Positions 1 through 6,988 of a stretch of 35,097 nucleotides of DNA are shown here, piece after piece. Each line of letters begins with the position of its first letter. The stretch's first letter is position 1. The translations under genes and the position numbers were made by a program. A model generated the notes under the pieces. The model did no database searches and was not told the origin of the DNA. It saw only the letters and a list, made by a program, of their open reading frames with translations. The DNA is from an uncultured bacterium (GTDB taxonomy: Bacteria; Chloroflexota; Anaerolineae; J036; Brachytrichaceae). The stretch covers positions 1-35,097 of the forward strand of contig CAIXPS010000168.1 of NCBI GenBank assembly GCA_903921365.1, given 5' to 3'.

Positions 1-1
1 C

Positions 2-334
2 GCGCGGGCGATCATCCTGAAACGATGGGAGACGAATATCGTCTTTGATGGTTTCCCGCAGATCGGGCTGCTGGTGGAAGTGCAGCCCGCGCTACAGACC
101 CCGTTCACGGCAGAAATCAAAACAGTGGTCGACCGATCCCGCATGGCGCTGCTGCAGAATGGCGCCGTCCTGCTCGTGTCCTATCATCCCCAAAATCCAG
201 CGCGCATCAGCATCGCGGCGTTGCCCGACCCTCTTGGGTCGCCCGACTCTCTTGGGTCGCCCGACTCTCTTGAGTCGCCCGACTCTCTTGAGTCGCCCGA
301 CCCTGCCACGCTCCCGGAACCACCAGAAGAATAA
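2..334 (+). CDS. C-terminal part of an unrecognised protein with PDSLGS-type repeats
   Basis: The frame is open from the left edge and ends at TAA 332-334, so only about 110 C-terminal residues are visible and the start lies outside the window. The first part (around WETNIVFDGFPQIGLL and VEVQPALQTPFTAEIK) looks like a small folded beta-rich domain, but I do not recognise the family. It is followed by four to five tandem six-residue repeats (PDSLGS/PDSLES) and an acidic tail ending EPPEE. The repeats are encoded by an 18-bp DNA repeat described separately. The function is unknown. The frame is supported by the in-frame, well-kept repeat and by continuity from the edge. Confidence 0.55.
   Translation, partial: ARAIILKRWETNIVFDGFPQIGLLVEVQPALQTPFTAEIKTVVDRSRMALLQNGAVLLVSYHPQNPARISIAALPDPLGSPDSLGSPDSLESPDSLESPDPATLPEPPEE
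224..304. repeat. 18-bp tandem repeat, each unit a hairpin, inside a coding region
   Basis: There are four complete 18-bp units (starting at 224, 242, 260 and 278) plus a partial fifth. Each contains a 6-bp stem with a TCTT loop: CGACCC-TCTT-GGGTCG in unit 1, CGACTC-TCTT-GGGTCG in unit 2 and CGACTC-TCTT-GAGTCG in units 3 and 4. The change from C-G to T-A through a G-T intermediate keeps the stem paired. The units encode the PDSL(G/E)S repeats of the overlapping protein. Confidence 0.85.
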
Positions 335-405
335 GTCCCGCAACACCCGAAAACCGTCTGACAGTGCGTTTAGCTCAGTGTATCAACTTTCATGCGCCCG
401 TTTTT

Positions 406-450
406 ATCCCTGCAAGGGATATTTACTTTTAGGTGAAAATGCATTAAAAG
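406..450 (+). promoter_or_regulatory. Promoter with palindromic operator-like element (copy 1)
   Basis: The palindrome ATCCCT-GCA-AGGGAT (406-420) is followed directly by ATTTACTT. A -35-like TTTACT (422-427), a 17-bp spacer and a -10-like TAAAAG (445-450) follow. The same palindrome and -35 arrangement occurs again at 1079-1123. The predicted transcript would start near 457 and give a leader of about 38 nt before the ATG at 495. The two-copy conservation is direct sequence evidence; the promoter function is inferred. Confidence 0.55.
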
Positions 451-494
451 TCATACACAACGTTCAGTTACGATGTTTGAAGATGGGAGTCAAG

Positions 495-869
495 ATGAAA
501 ATGAGCAAATCCAGCCAGATAAAGCTTGAGAAAATGCCTATCGTGGATAATGATGGGAACGTTTATGTGCTGAGCGTGTTTAGCAATGCTGTCTACAAGT
601 ACACCGCAGACGGCAAGTTCGCCATGAGCTTCGGAAACGGCGCAAGCGAACTGGACGACTTCGACAACGCTGACGCCTTCGCGGTCGACCACATGGGCAA
701 TGTATACATTTCCGAATCAGACCAGATTCACTTCTTCCTCCCGGACGGGCGGTTTGTGCGCCGATTTAACGCAGACACACTGGCGGTCGAAGCGCCCGAG
801 GCTGTAAGTGTCTGGAGCGTGGGCTCATCTGCGGCCAACCTGTGGTCTTCCTACCCGCTTGTGGCGTAA
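495..869 (+). CDS. Short NHL/beta-propeller-repeat protein, probable remnant
   Basis: A 124-residue product containing about two NHL-type beta-propeller blades: DNDGNVYVLSVFSNAVYKY followed by a TADGKF turn, then DHMGNVYISESDQIHFF followed by a LPDGRFVRRF turn. Functional NHL propellers usually have five to seven blades of about 45 residues and are often secreted, whereas this one has too few blades and no signal peptide. It is therefore probably a truncated remnant, or a very small derivative. ATG 495 was chosen because GGGAG lies 5 nt upstream; the reading frame extends further upstream but without repeat-like sequence. The gene follows the copy-1 promoter element, so it may still be expressed. 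It is unrelated to the partial gene before it. Confidence 0.5.
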   Translation: MKMSKSSQIKLEKMPIVDNDGNVYVLSVFSNAVYKYTADGKFAMSFGNGASELDDFDNADAFAVDHMGNVYISESDQIHFFLPDGRFVRRFNADTLAVEAPEAVSVWSVGSSAANLWSSYPLVA

Positions 870-1049
870 AGCAGTGCTGGCTGGTATTGAGAGCGGGTGC
901 GTGTTCGTGTCATATGTGTGCGTCTACGTGGCCAGCGATAGTGATTAACATGCGACACTCGTTCATACTCTGGACCGTTTTTAACTGGGTGAATTTCACT
1001 TCCCGGCGCGCACGCGTCGCGATGAAACTCGGCCAACGCAACATACACG

Positions 1050-1078
1050 AAACCGGCTTTTGCATCTAAGCCAGTTTT
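1050..1078 (+). terminator. Weak intrinsic terminator-like hairpin
   Basis: The inverted repeat AAACCGGCTT (1050-1059) and AAGCCAGTTT (1068-1077) pairs with one mismatch around an 8-nt loop and runs into TTTT. It lies in the gene-free stretch 870-1158, just before the copy-2 promoter element, where it could end transcription of the NHL-repeat gene. The U tract is short, so confidence is modest. I see no convincing gene in 870-1158. Confidence 0.35.
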
Positions 1079-1123
1079 ATCCCTATAAGGGATATTTACT
1101 TCCACTCTCTGGGTAGGTATAAA
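1079..1123 (+). promoter_or_regulatory. Promoter with palindromic operator-like element (copy 2)
   Basis: The palindrome ATCCCT-ATA-AGGGAT (1079-1093) is followed directly by ATTTACTT, as in copy 1. A -35-like TTTACT (1095-1100) is separated by 17 bp from a good -10 box, TATAAA (1118-1123). The transcript would begin about 30 nt before the ATG at 1159. The identical position of the palindrome against the -35 box in both copies suggests one regulator binding at two neighbouring promoters. Confidence 0.65.
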
Positions 1124-1158
1124 TAAGAAGTGGGGGGATTTTCTCTCAAAGTGCGTAT

Positions 1159-1848
1159 ATGAATACAGGAATGAATACTAACATTCAGTACACAGCCGAC
1201 ATCGACAACGTCAAGGAAGTCATCCTGTATGGCGGCGCTGACCTGGCCTACTGGCAACAGACGCTGGCGCCTCTGGGATTGGAACCGGTGAGTCACGAGG
1301 GCAGCGCGCAGATGTTACTCAGCGTGACGGATTTGAAGTACATGGGCGTGAGGTTCAACGAGTTCACCCTCTCGGTGCTGGTCGCAGCAAGCGGTAACCG
1401 TCCGTCGGGCTATTACCTGGCACACGCCTACAACACGTCGGGGTTGTTCGCCTTGATGGAACGCGCCTTCTTCTCGACACCCTATTACCACGCCAGCATC
1501 GAACTTAAAGACACCGTGCCGGCGTCATTTTCGTTGCGCGATGGATCAGGCGTAGTGCTCTCGGCCATGTTCGGTGGCACAACCGCTGCGAGGACAGAGA
1601 TTGGAGTGTGGGAAGGGCCAATCTACCTGCCGATGCGGGTGAGCAATGGCGGCGCCACGAAGCTGTTTTATGCCAGCCTGGGCGGCGAGACTGCTATCTA
1701 CCCGTTCTCGCCAGCGGACACATTCCGCGTGCAATCGCCGCAGCCGCGCCATGCGCTGCAAATGCTGGTCGAGTCGCACTTCACCCCGTTCGAGTGGCGC
1801 ATCTGCTCAAACGCAAAGCACAAGAAATCTAAAACCTACGCGTCGTGA
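1159..1848 (+). CDS. Hypothetical protein, possibly acetoacetate-decarboxylase-like fold
   Basis: A 229-residue soluble protein without a signal peptide or membrane segment. The stretch around LKYMGVRFNEFTLSVLVA, then SGYYLAHAYNTSGLFALMER and later AMFGGTTAARTEIGVWEGPIYLP, recalls the beta-barrel ADC-like superfamily (acetoacetate decarboxylase and relatives) in length and in its central hydrophobic strands. I cannot place the Schiff-base lysine of true acetoacetate decarboxylases, so no reaction is assigned. The start is ATG 1159; ATG 1171 is an alternative, and neither has a strong ribosome-binding site. It is preceded by the copy-2 promoter and ends 5 bp before the convergent FGE-like gene. 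Confidence 0.6.
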   Translation: MNTGMNTNIQYTADIDNVKEVILYGGADLAYWQQTLAPLGLEPVSHEGSAQMLLSVTDLKYMGVRFNEFTLSVLVAASGNRPSGYYLAHAYNTSGLFALMERAFFSTPYYHASIELKDTVPASFSLRDGSGVVLSAMFGGTTAARTEIGVWEGPIYLPMRVSNGGATKLFYASLGGETAIYPFSPADTFRVQSPQPRHALQMLVESHFTPFEWRICSNAKHKKSKTYAS

Positions 1849-1853
1849 CGTCT

Positions 1854-2720
1854 TTACCCTGCCAGCATCACGACCCGGAATCCCGTGCTGTCGTACTTCC
1901 CGGTCGGGCTGTAACTCTCGCGGCTGGCGCTGCGGACGCCGCGACTGCCGATGATGAACCCGCCGCCGCGCACCGCGCGCCATTCGTCGACCTGCTGGTT
2001 CTCACGGCCGTCATCGGCGCGATAGGGGTAGGCCTTGAGCAGGCTGCTTGTCCAGTTGCGCACGTTGCCGGCCATGTCGGCGACGCCGTATGGACTGTCG
2101 CTCTGTGGGCTGTACTGACCCACCACAACCGTGTCGCGCACGTTGTTGTTGAAGTTGATCCGTTTCGCATCCGGTTCTTCATTGCCCCATGGATACTTGC
2201 GCCCGTCGGTTCCACGCGCCGCCTTTTCCCATTGCGCTTCGGTTGGGAGCCTGACGATGCGCCCGGTTATCTCGCTCAGCCACTGACAGAAGGCAATGGC
2301 ATCCTTCCACGACACATTCACCACAGGATGCAGGCCTTTGCCAGGCGGCATAAACCATGTCCTGCCAGTGGCCTGCACAAATGCCGCATACTGTGCGTTG
2401 GTCACGTCATACTTGCCAATGTAGTACTCGTCAAGAGTCACTGTCGTCTGAGGTTTCTCAATCGCCAGCGCATCTCCCTCGTTGTCGCCGCTGCCCATCA
2501 GAAATTCGCCGGCGGGGATGTGCGCCAATTCGAAAGTTACATTCGGCGCGAGAGTAATCATCACGCCGTCCGAAGCTGTTTTCGTCAGGGCGGCGCTCAA
2601 TGGCGTGACCGTTGGCGACAGCGTTGCGGTTGGCAACGGCGCGACAGTCGGCGCGGAGGCGCCTCCGCAGGCAGAGAGCAATATTGTTATGATGAAGAGA
2701 AGTTTTAGTTTTGTTTTCAT
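1854..2720 (-). CDS. Lipoprotein with FGE/SUMF1-type domain lacking catalytic cysteines
   Basis: A 288-residue protein. The N-terminus is a lipoprotein signal (MKTKLKLLFIITILLSACGG, lipobox LSAC), followed by a short T/P-rich linker and a full formylglycine-generating-enzyme (SUMF1) C-type-lectin-like domain from about residue 65. Family marks are IPAGEFLMGS, VTNAQYAAFV, PVVNVSWKDAIAFCQWL, RLPTEAQWEKAARG, YPWGNE, GVADMAGNV and RGGGFIIG. True FGE has a catalytic cysteine pair shortly after the RGGS motif; here that stretch (RGGGFIIGSRGVRSASRES) has no cysteine. The protein is therefore probably a non-catalytic binding or scaffold member acting outside the membrane. AGGA lies just upstream of the ATG. 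It is convergent with the preceding gene. Confidence 0.85.
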   Translation of the reverse strand: MKTKLKLLFIITILLSACGGASAPTVAPLPTATLSPTVTPLSAALTKTASDGVMITLAPNVTFELAHIPAGEFLMGSGDNEGDALAIEKPQTTVTLDEYYIGKYDVTNAQYAAFVQATGRTWFMPPGKGLHPVVNVSWKDAIAFCQWLSEITGRIVRLPTEAQWEKAARGTDGRKYPWGNEEPDAKRINFNNNVRDTVVVGQYSPQSDSPYGVADMAGNVRNWTSSLLKAYPYRADDGRENQQVDEWRAVRGGGFIIGSRGVRSASRESYSPTGKYDSTGFRVVMLAG

Positions 2721-2876
2721 TCAGTCCTGTATGTTTGCTATTATCGTCCCGTAAATGTCAGGAGTGCCTGAAAGTTGAATGACGGTTTAGCGACGTTAAT
2801 CCACAATCATCACCATGCGCGTTTGGCGCAGCGGTGTTTTTCGAATAGAGTAAGATTTAGTTGTGCAAGGAGTGAA

Positions 2877-3953
2877 ATGAATAAATTGTTCACCAGGCAT
2901 CCAGGTATGATTCTCGCCCCGGCCACGGCAGTGCTGGCTGTTTTTGTGATGGCATGCGGCTTATTGGGCTCCGGGTCGTCCGCGACGCCGGATGCCGCGA
3001 CGGCGCCCGCACAATCCTCTCAGGCTACGAAATCGCCGGCCGCAACCACTGCGCCGGCCGAGACTAAGCCTAAGTCAGACACGCCGACCAAAGCTGCGTC
3101 AGCGTCATCGGGCGGCGCGCAGACTGGCGGCGCCGAGGCGTACTTTGGCGACATGGTGGAACAGGATGGTTTTACGTTGTCTGCTATTGAGGTCAGCGAC
3201 CCCGCCAAGGTTAACCAGGACTACAAGATCAAGAGCGGCAAGCGCATCATCGCGATACACTTTGCAGTCGGTAATACCGCGCTTGAAAAACTGAAGGTGC
3301 AACCACTCAACTCCGCGCCGCTGGATGACGCCGGCAATGCCTACCCGCCCGAATTCACCGCGCTGGATAGTGAGATACCGGTAATTGAACTACAGGCGGG
3401 TGAGCATGCCGATGGGTGGATGGGTTACAGCGTCCCGGCTAACGCGAACATCGTCGCGTTCAGGTACACGGTTGATATTGAAGCGCCCAAATACGTCACA
3501 GTCAAGCTGCAGGCTGCGCCAGCGGGTCACGCGCCGATCAAGGCGATGACACAGCGCACACCGCCGAAACTCGCCAAGCTGGGCGCCAAGGTCGAGGCCA
3601 ATGGGTATTCGTTGCTGGCCGCTGGCTTGGCTGACCCGGCCACGCCCGGCATCCTCTATAAACCCGTCGACGGTATGCGCCTGGTGTCGGTGGATGTGGC
3701 GGTGAGCAATGTGTCGTCAGCCGACAAGCTGTTCGTCAACCCCATGTACTTCGTGCTCGTCGATACGACTGGCATGGTGTACACGTCTGAACTGGGCGGT
3801 GTGAGCGATCAGATCGAGGCCGTCGACCTGACTCAGGGACAGCTCCAAGCGGGCAAGGTGGCCTTCGTCGTTCCGAATGATGTCAAGCTGGAAAGCATTC
3901 GACTCGCCCCATTCCTGCGGCTCGACTTCACATTACAAGGCGGGTTGAAGTAG
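2877..3953 (+). CDS. Lipoprotein with two DUF4352-like Ig-fold domains
   Basis: A 358-residue protein starting at ATG 2877, preceded by AAGGAG; the frame opens further upstream but without a binding site. The signal peptide ends in the lipobox VMAC (Cys near residue 22), so it is predicted to be lipid-anchored on the outer face of the membrane. A stalk rich in Ala, Thr, Pro and Ser runs to about residue 80. Two related beta-sandwich domains follow: the first has EQDGFTLSAIEVSDPAKV and KRIIAIHFAVGN, the second has EANGYSLLAAGLADPATPG and GMRLVSVDVAVSN. These match the DUF4352/telokin-like extracellular domains of uncertain function. It is a standalone gene, convergent with the methyltransferase that follows, with only 2 bp between them. 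Confidence 0.8.
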   Translation: MNKLFTRHPGMILAPATAVLAVFVMACGLLGSGSSATPDAATAPAQSSQATKSPAATTAPAETKPKSDTPTKAASASSGGAQTGGAEAYFGDMVEQDGFTLSAIEVSDPAKVNQDYKIKSGKRIIAIHFAVGNTALEKLKVQPLNSAPLDDAGNAYPPEFTALDSEIPVIELQAGEHADGWMGYSVPANANIVAFRYTVDIEAPKYVTVKLQAAPAGHAPIKAMTQRTPPKLAKLGAKVEANGYSLLAAGLADPATPGILYKPVDGMRLVSVDVAVSNVSSADKLFVNPMYFVLVDTTGMVYTSELGGVSDQIEAVDLTQGQLQAGKVAFVVPNDVKLESIRLAPFLRLDFTLQGGLK

Positions 3954-3955
3954 AC

Positions 3956-4591
3956 TCAGTTTGCGTACTTGTATCCCACTACGGAATAGTTCGATTTGCG
4001 CGTGAGCGTCCTGCCATCATGGAGGGTCATCTCCCTGAATCCACTGACGTGCAGGAGTGCGACGACTTCGGCGCCTGAGTATGGCCTGAACTCCGTATTG
4101 CCGGTTTCATCGGGCGAGGCTTTGGGTAGGAACGTGACGACCAGCATTCCGCCTGGCTGGAGGACGCGCAGGATTTCACCCAGCGCCTTCAGCGGTTCGG
4201 GCCAGAAGTAGAGCGAATGGATGCTGAAGGCTTTGTTGAATGCGTTCGCCTCAAGCGGCAGCTTGGCGGCATCGGCCAGGCGCAGGTTAACGCGCCCTGC
4301 GTTGATCGCTGCCGCATTGCGTTTCGTCGCTTCGGCCACCATTGTCTCTGAAAAGTCAACGCCCGCGATTAGCCCCTGCGTCACCACCTCCGCAAGTCGC
4401 CCGATCGCATATCCACCGCCAAAGCCGATTTCGAGGATGCGGTCATTGGGCATGGCGTTGAGCAACTCGACCGTCCAGTTGTTTTCGGGCGCATGCTGTT
4501 CGATCATCTTGGCGCCGATGTAGCGGCCAAGGATTCCACTGGGGCGTCGATATTGTGGATCAACCAAACGAGTGAGAATGCGCTTAAGCAT
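3956..4591 (-). CDS. Class I SAM-dependent methyltransferase
   Basis: A 211-residue soluble enzyme with a Rossmann-type methyltransferase core. Motif I is ILEIGFGGGYAIGRL (around residues 52-66). The acidic residue ending the second strand is in GVDFSETMV, the motif II/III region is DAAKLPLEANAFNKAFSIHSLYFW, and the post-core motif is LRVLQPGGMLVVTFLP. This is the Methyltransf_11/UbiE-like type. The substrate cannot be read from sequence, and neighbours give no pathway clue. The start at ATG 4591 has no strong Shine-Dalgarno sequence. Confidence 0.88.
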   Translation of the reverse strand: MLKRILTRLVDPQYRRPSGILGRYIGAKMIEQHAPENNWTVELLNAMPNDRILEIGFGGGYAIGRLAEVVTQGLIAGVDFSETMVAEATKRNAAAINAGRVNLRLADAAKLPLEANAFNKAFSIHSLYFWPEPLKALGEILRVLQPGGMLVVTFLPKASPDETGNTEFRPYSGAEVVALLHVSGFREMTLHDGRTLTRKSNYSVVGYKYAN

Positions 4592-4686
4592 CGTGACGTT
4601 ATTGTAAGTCCAGCGCGGTTAGGGTAGACTTCCGCTGGATAAAAGCTGCGGCAGCCGCAACCCTGAAAGGGAAGCCGTCTGTCGTC

Positions 4687-5271
4687 ATGGGAGTGTGTTC
4701 AGTGGAAGTTTATGAAGCAATTCTAAGTCGCAGGAGCATCAAGCATTTTACAAGTGCGCCTGTGGAAGTCGCGGCGATTGATCGCGCCCTGGCGGCAGGC
4801 ATCTGGGCGCAGAACCACCACCTGACCCAGCCGTGGCGTTTCAGCGTGCTTGGGCCGCAGGCGCACCGCGCGCTGGCGACGGCGAATGGCGCTGTGGCTG
4901 CCGAAGCCGTCCAGGTGGGCGATGACGCGATGCGCGAACGAGTGCGCGCTGGCGCGGAGGCGAAGTATCTGTCTAAACCGCTGATTGTTGTCGTGTCGTG
5001 TGTGTTGCATGGCAGCGAACTAGATCGGCGCGAGGATTTTGCGGCGACGTGTTGCGCTATCCAGAACATCCAGCTGGCGGCGTGGGACGAAGGGCTGGGT
5101 ATGCAGTGGAGCTCGAACAACATGACTCGCCACCCGCGCGCGGCGGCTTTGCTGGGGATCAATCCGGCCGAAGAAGAGATCATCGCGTTTCTCTACTTCG
5201 GATATCCGGCCGAGACGCCTCCAGCACAGCCGCGCAAAGCGCTGGATGACGTGACGCGCCGCTTACCCTGA
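4687..5271 (+). CDS. Nitroreductase-family FMN oxidoreductase
   Basis: A 194-residue protein of the nitroreductase/flavin-reductase family, which uses FMN to reduce nitro, quinone or related substrates with NAD(P)H. Visible family features are the N-terminal YEAILSRRSIKHF, which supplies FMN-phosphate-binding Arg/Ser residues, the segment AAGIWAQNHHLTQPWRFSVL, and the C-terminal LGINPAEEEIIAFLYFGYPAE followed by a P-rich end. The length is usual for the family. A GTG at 4702 preceded by GGGAG at 8-nt spacing may be the real start, which would make the protein 189 residues beginning VEVYEAILS. Physiological substrate unknown. Confidence 0.88.
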   Translation: MGVCSVEVYEAILSRRSIKHFTSAPVEVAAIDRALAAGIWAQNHHLTQPWRFSVLGPQAHRALATANGAVAAEAVQVGDDAMRERVRAGAEAKYLSKPLIVVVSCVLHGSELDRREDFAATCCAIQNIQLAAWDEGLGMQWSSNNMTRHPRAAALLGINPAEEEIIAFLYFGYPAETPPAQPRKALDDVTRRLP

Positions 5272-5385
5272 CCAGTATGATTGTGTCACGAAGTGACGCT
5301 TGCCGCGCGTTTTGCCCGCCAGGTGGCTTTACGAAAAGTGGCAATGGTGCAACAATAACCGCATTGCTTAAGTGGGAGGCTTGAA

Positions 5386-5844
5386 ATGTTGAAAACTAAA
5401 TTCGTCCGGATTGTGATAGTAGCGCTTATCAGTCTATTTGCCTTTAGTGCAGTTGCGCCTGCCTATGCTGCGGCTCCTGCCGCCGACGCCGCCGCAAGCG
5501 GCAAACGCATCGTTGTGTATCTCAATCAGCAGCGTTTGTACGCGTACAGCGGCAACACGCTGGTGACTTCGATGGCCGTGCATGCAATCGGCACCAGACG
5601 CGGTAACTTCAGCGTACAGAATCGGTTGTCGCTGGTCAACTCAATCGTGCGCGGCTGGCGTCTACCTTACTGGATGGGGATCTACTATGTCGGGCGCATC
5701 CAAAACGGAATCCACGGCCCGGAATATCTTATCAATGGCGGGATGGCCTTTAACTCACTGGGATGCGTAGTCATCCTGACCAAGGCCAACGCCGCATGGT
5801 TGTTTAACTGGGCGCCCGTAGGCACCCCGGTGCTCATTCGCTAA
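5386..5844 (+). CDS. Secreted L,D-transpeptidase (YkuD domain)
   Basis: A 152-residue protein with a clear signal peptide (about residues 1-28, cleavage after AYA) followed almost directly by a minimal YkuD domain. L,D-transpeptidases make 3-3 crosslinks in peptidoglycan or attach proteins to it, using a catalytic cysteine. Here the signature is H110 (IHGPEYL) followed by S-L-G-C127 (NSLGCVVIL), consistent with the HXX14-17[S/T]HGChN-type motif although the usual His after Ser-x-Gly is replaced. GGGAGG lies upstream of ATG 5386. Its TAA overlaps the stop of the convergent pseudogene that follows. It points to a peptidoglycan-containing cell envelope. Confidence 0.88.
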   Translation: MLKTKFVRIVIVALISLFAFSAVAPAYAAAPAADAAASGKRIVVYLNQQRLYAYSGNTLVTSMAVHAIGTRRGNFSVQNRLSLVNSIVRGWRLPYWMGIYYVGRIQNGIHGPEYLINGGMAFNSLGCVVILTKANAAWLFNWAPVGTPVLIR

Positions 5845-6310
5845 AGCACCATCACGCCATTGCGAGGGACGTCGTGGAACGCGTAACCGGCGAGCGGCTC
5901 GGAGCATACCATGCGCAGATCGGAATCGGCGTGGTAGCGCATCTGATAATAGGCAGGGGCGCGCGAGTAGCGACACACGACGTAGAGATGGGAACGGTCG
6001 ATCAGCCGCTCACATACGGCTGATTGTGGGCAATCTCGCGCCGGTCTTTATCAAAGCTAGCGCTGCGAGCGTGGATGGCGTATGCGCGCGAACGTGGCGC
6101 GTCAGTCAATGTAGCAGCATCCTCCCAGATCGGATGCAGTGACTTGTGCACCGCCCATGTATTCTCCGGGCGCATCCACGCAATACCCCAACCGTCGCGC
6201 TGGCTTTCGCCATCAACCGACCGACTCTTGCGACAGATTTCCGAGAAAGACAGAAACAACTCGGTCGGGTCGAACCCATCCGGCGCATGAACAAGCAATA
6301 AACGGCACAT
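5841..6310 (-). pseudogene. Class II glutamine amidotransferase gene with internal deletion and frameshift
   Basis: The N-terminal part (6310 down to 6002) starts MCRLLLVHAP, giving the Cys2 nucleophile of class II (Ntn) glutamine amidotransferases, and continues through QRDGWGIAWM, AIHARSAS and AHNQPYVSG before a TGA at 6002-6004. A different frame then encodes what looks like the C-terminal end of the same family (from LIDRSHLYVVCRYS through MVCSEPLAGYAFHDVPRNGVMVL), ending at 5841-5843. The middle of the protein, which should hold the HNG segment and about 100 residues, is missing, and the two parts are in different frames. A deletion-born pseudogene is the simplest reading. It is convergent with the L,D-transpeptidase, and their stop codons overlap. 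Confidence 0.75.
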
Positions 6311-6988
6311 GATCTATGCCGGCAATCATATTGTGATTCAACTAAGTTCACACATTCCAGATTACAAGGTGATCGTATAGTAATCGTAGGATTTCTAAGT
6401 GATGCGGTTGTGAAGGTAGAAACGACTTAGAAAACACTTATTGGAGCGGCTGTGCTTAGCGCTATGGTTGTCTCATTACATAGCAAACAGATGTTGTTTA
6501 CTGCCGAGAATTGCGCCGAAATGGGGTTGTTCATTGACCTTTTGTTCCTTTGCTTACGAATCTATTAGAGTAACAGGGTCTAGACATTCAACCGCCGTCC
6601 TGTATTTCATTGCAGTTTAATTAAAACGCTTGGCATTCTCTAAGTGAGTTGTTGGCAATACAAATGATATAAGCAAAAGTTCGTATTGACTTGTGACCCA
6701 CGCAGACTAAGAATATAGGCATTGATAGCTATGAAGCGTTAGCGCTCGTCCGCCAGGTCGAAGCATCTTGATAGATGATACAAGATCGACCAGAGATGCA
6801 GCGCAGATTAGTTGATTGGATCAGGTTCAGAAGCATTCTGCAGGCTGTTGTTGTTGGATAGTTGTTGCACTGGTCTGTTTGAAACACGCGTGTGGGTTAG
6901 CAGTCGCTCCTGAACACTACGATTTTATTGGCGCTTGTTATCGGATAAACCTTATCTGTTGCCATGTCTGCGCGCCTGGCGCCCAGGC
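6311..6988. other. AT-richer intergenic stretch upstream of the Tad locus
   Basis: About 680 bp without a credible gene on either strand; its base composition is visibly more AT-rich than the flanks. It contains a possible promoter at 6686-6714 and a small inverted repeat, ATCTTG (6765-6770) with CAAGAT (6781-6786). These could be the regulatory region of the Tad operon. No tRNA-like or other RNA fold was seen by eye. Confidence 0.5.
6686..6714 (+). promoter_or_regulatory. Possible promoter of the Tad operon
   Basis: TTGACT (6686-6691), a 17-bp spacer and AAGAAT (6709-6714) match the sigma-70 consensus in 5 of 6 and 4 of 6 positions. This gives a long leader before the tadB start at 6989, and the inverted repeat at 6765-6786 lies in that leader. 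No experimental support, and other weak matches exist in this AT-rich stretch. Confidence 0.35.

Noticed and set aside
224-304. Short tandem repeats as a CRISPR array
   Set aside because: The repeats are contiguous with no spacers, the units are only 18 bp and they read in frame as protein repeats.
361-430. TAGCTCAGT-like sequence at 370-379 resembling a tRNA D-arm
   Set aside because: No anticodon arm, no GTTCGAATC T-arm and no acceptor stem can be built around it; it lies in a promoter region.
842-1105. Two short overlapping frames, one per strand, in the 870-1158 gap
   Set aside because: Neither has a plausible ribosome-binding site or domain; one is unusually Cys-rich and the other Arg/His-rich, as expected of noise. 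The terminator-like hairpin and promoter explain the gap better.
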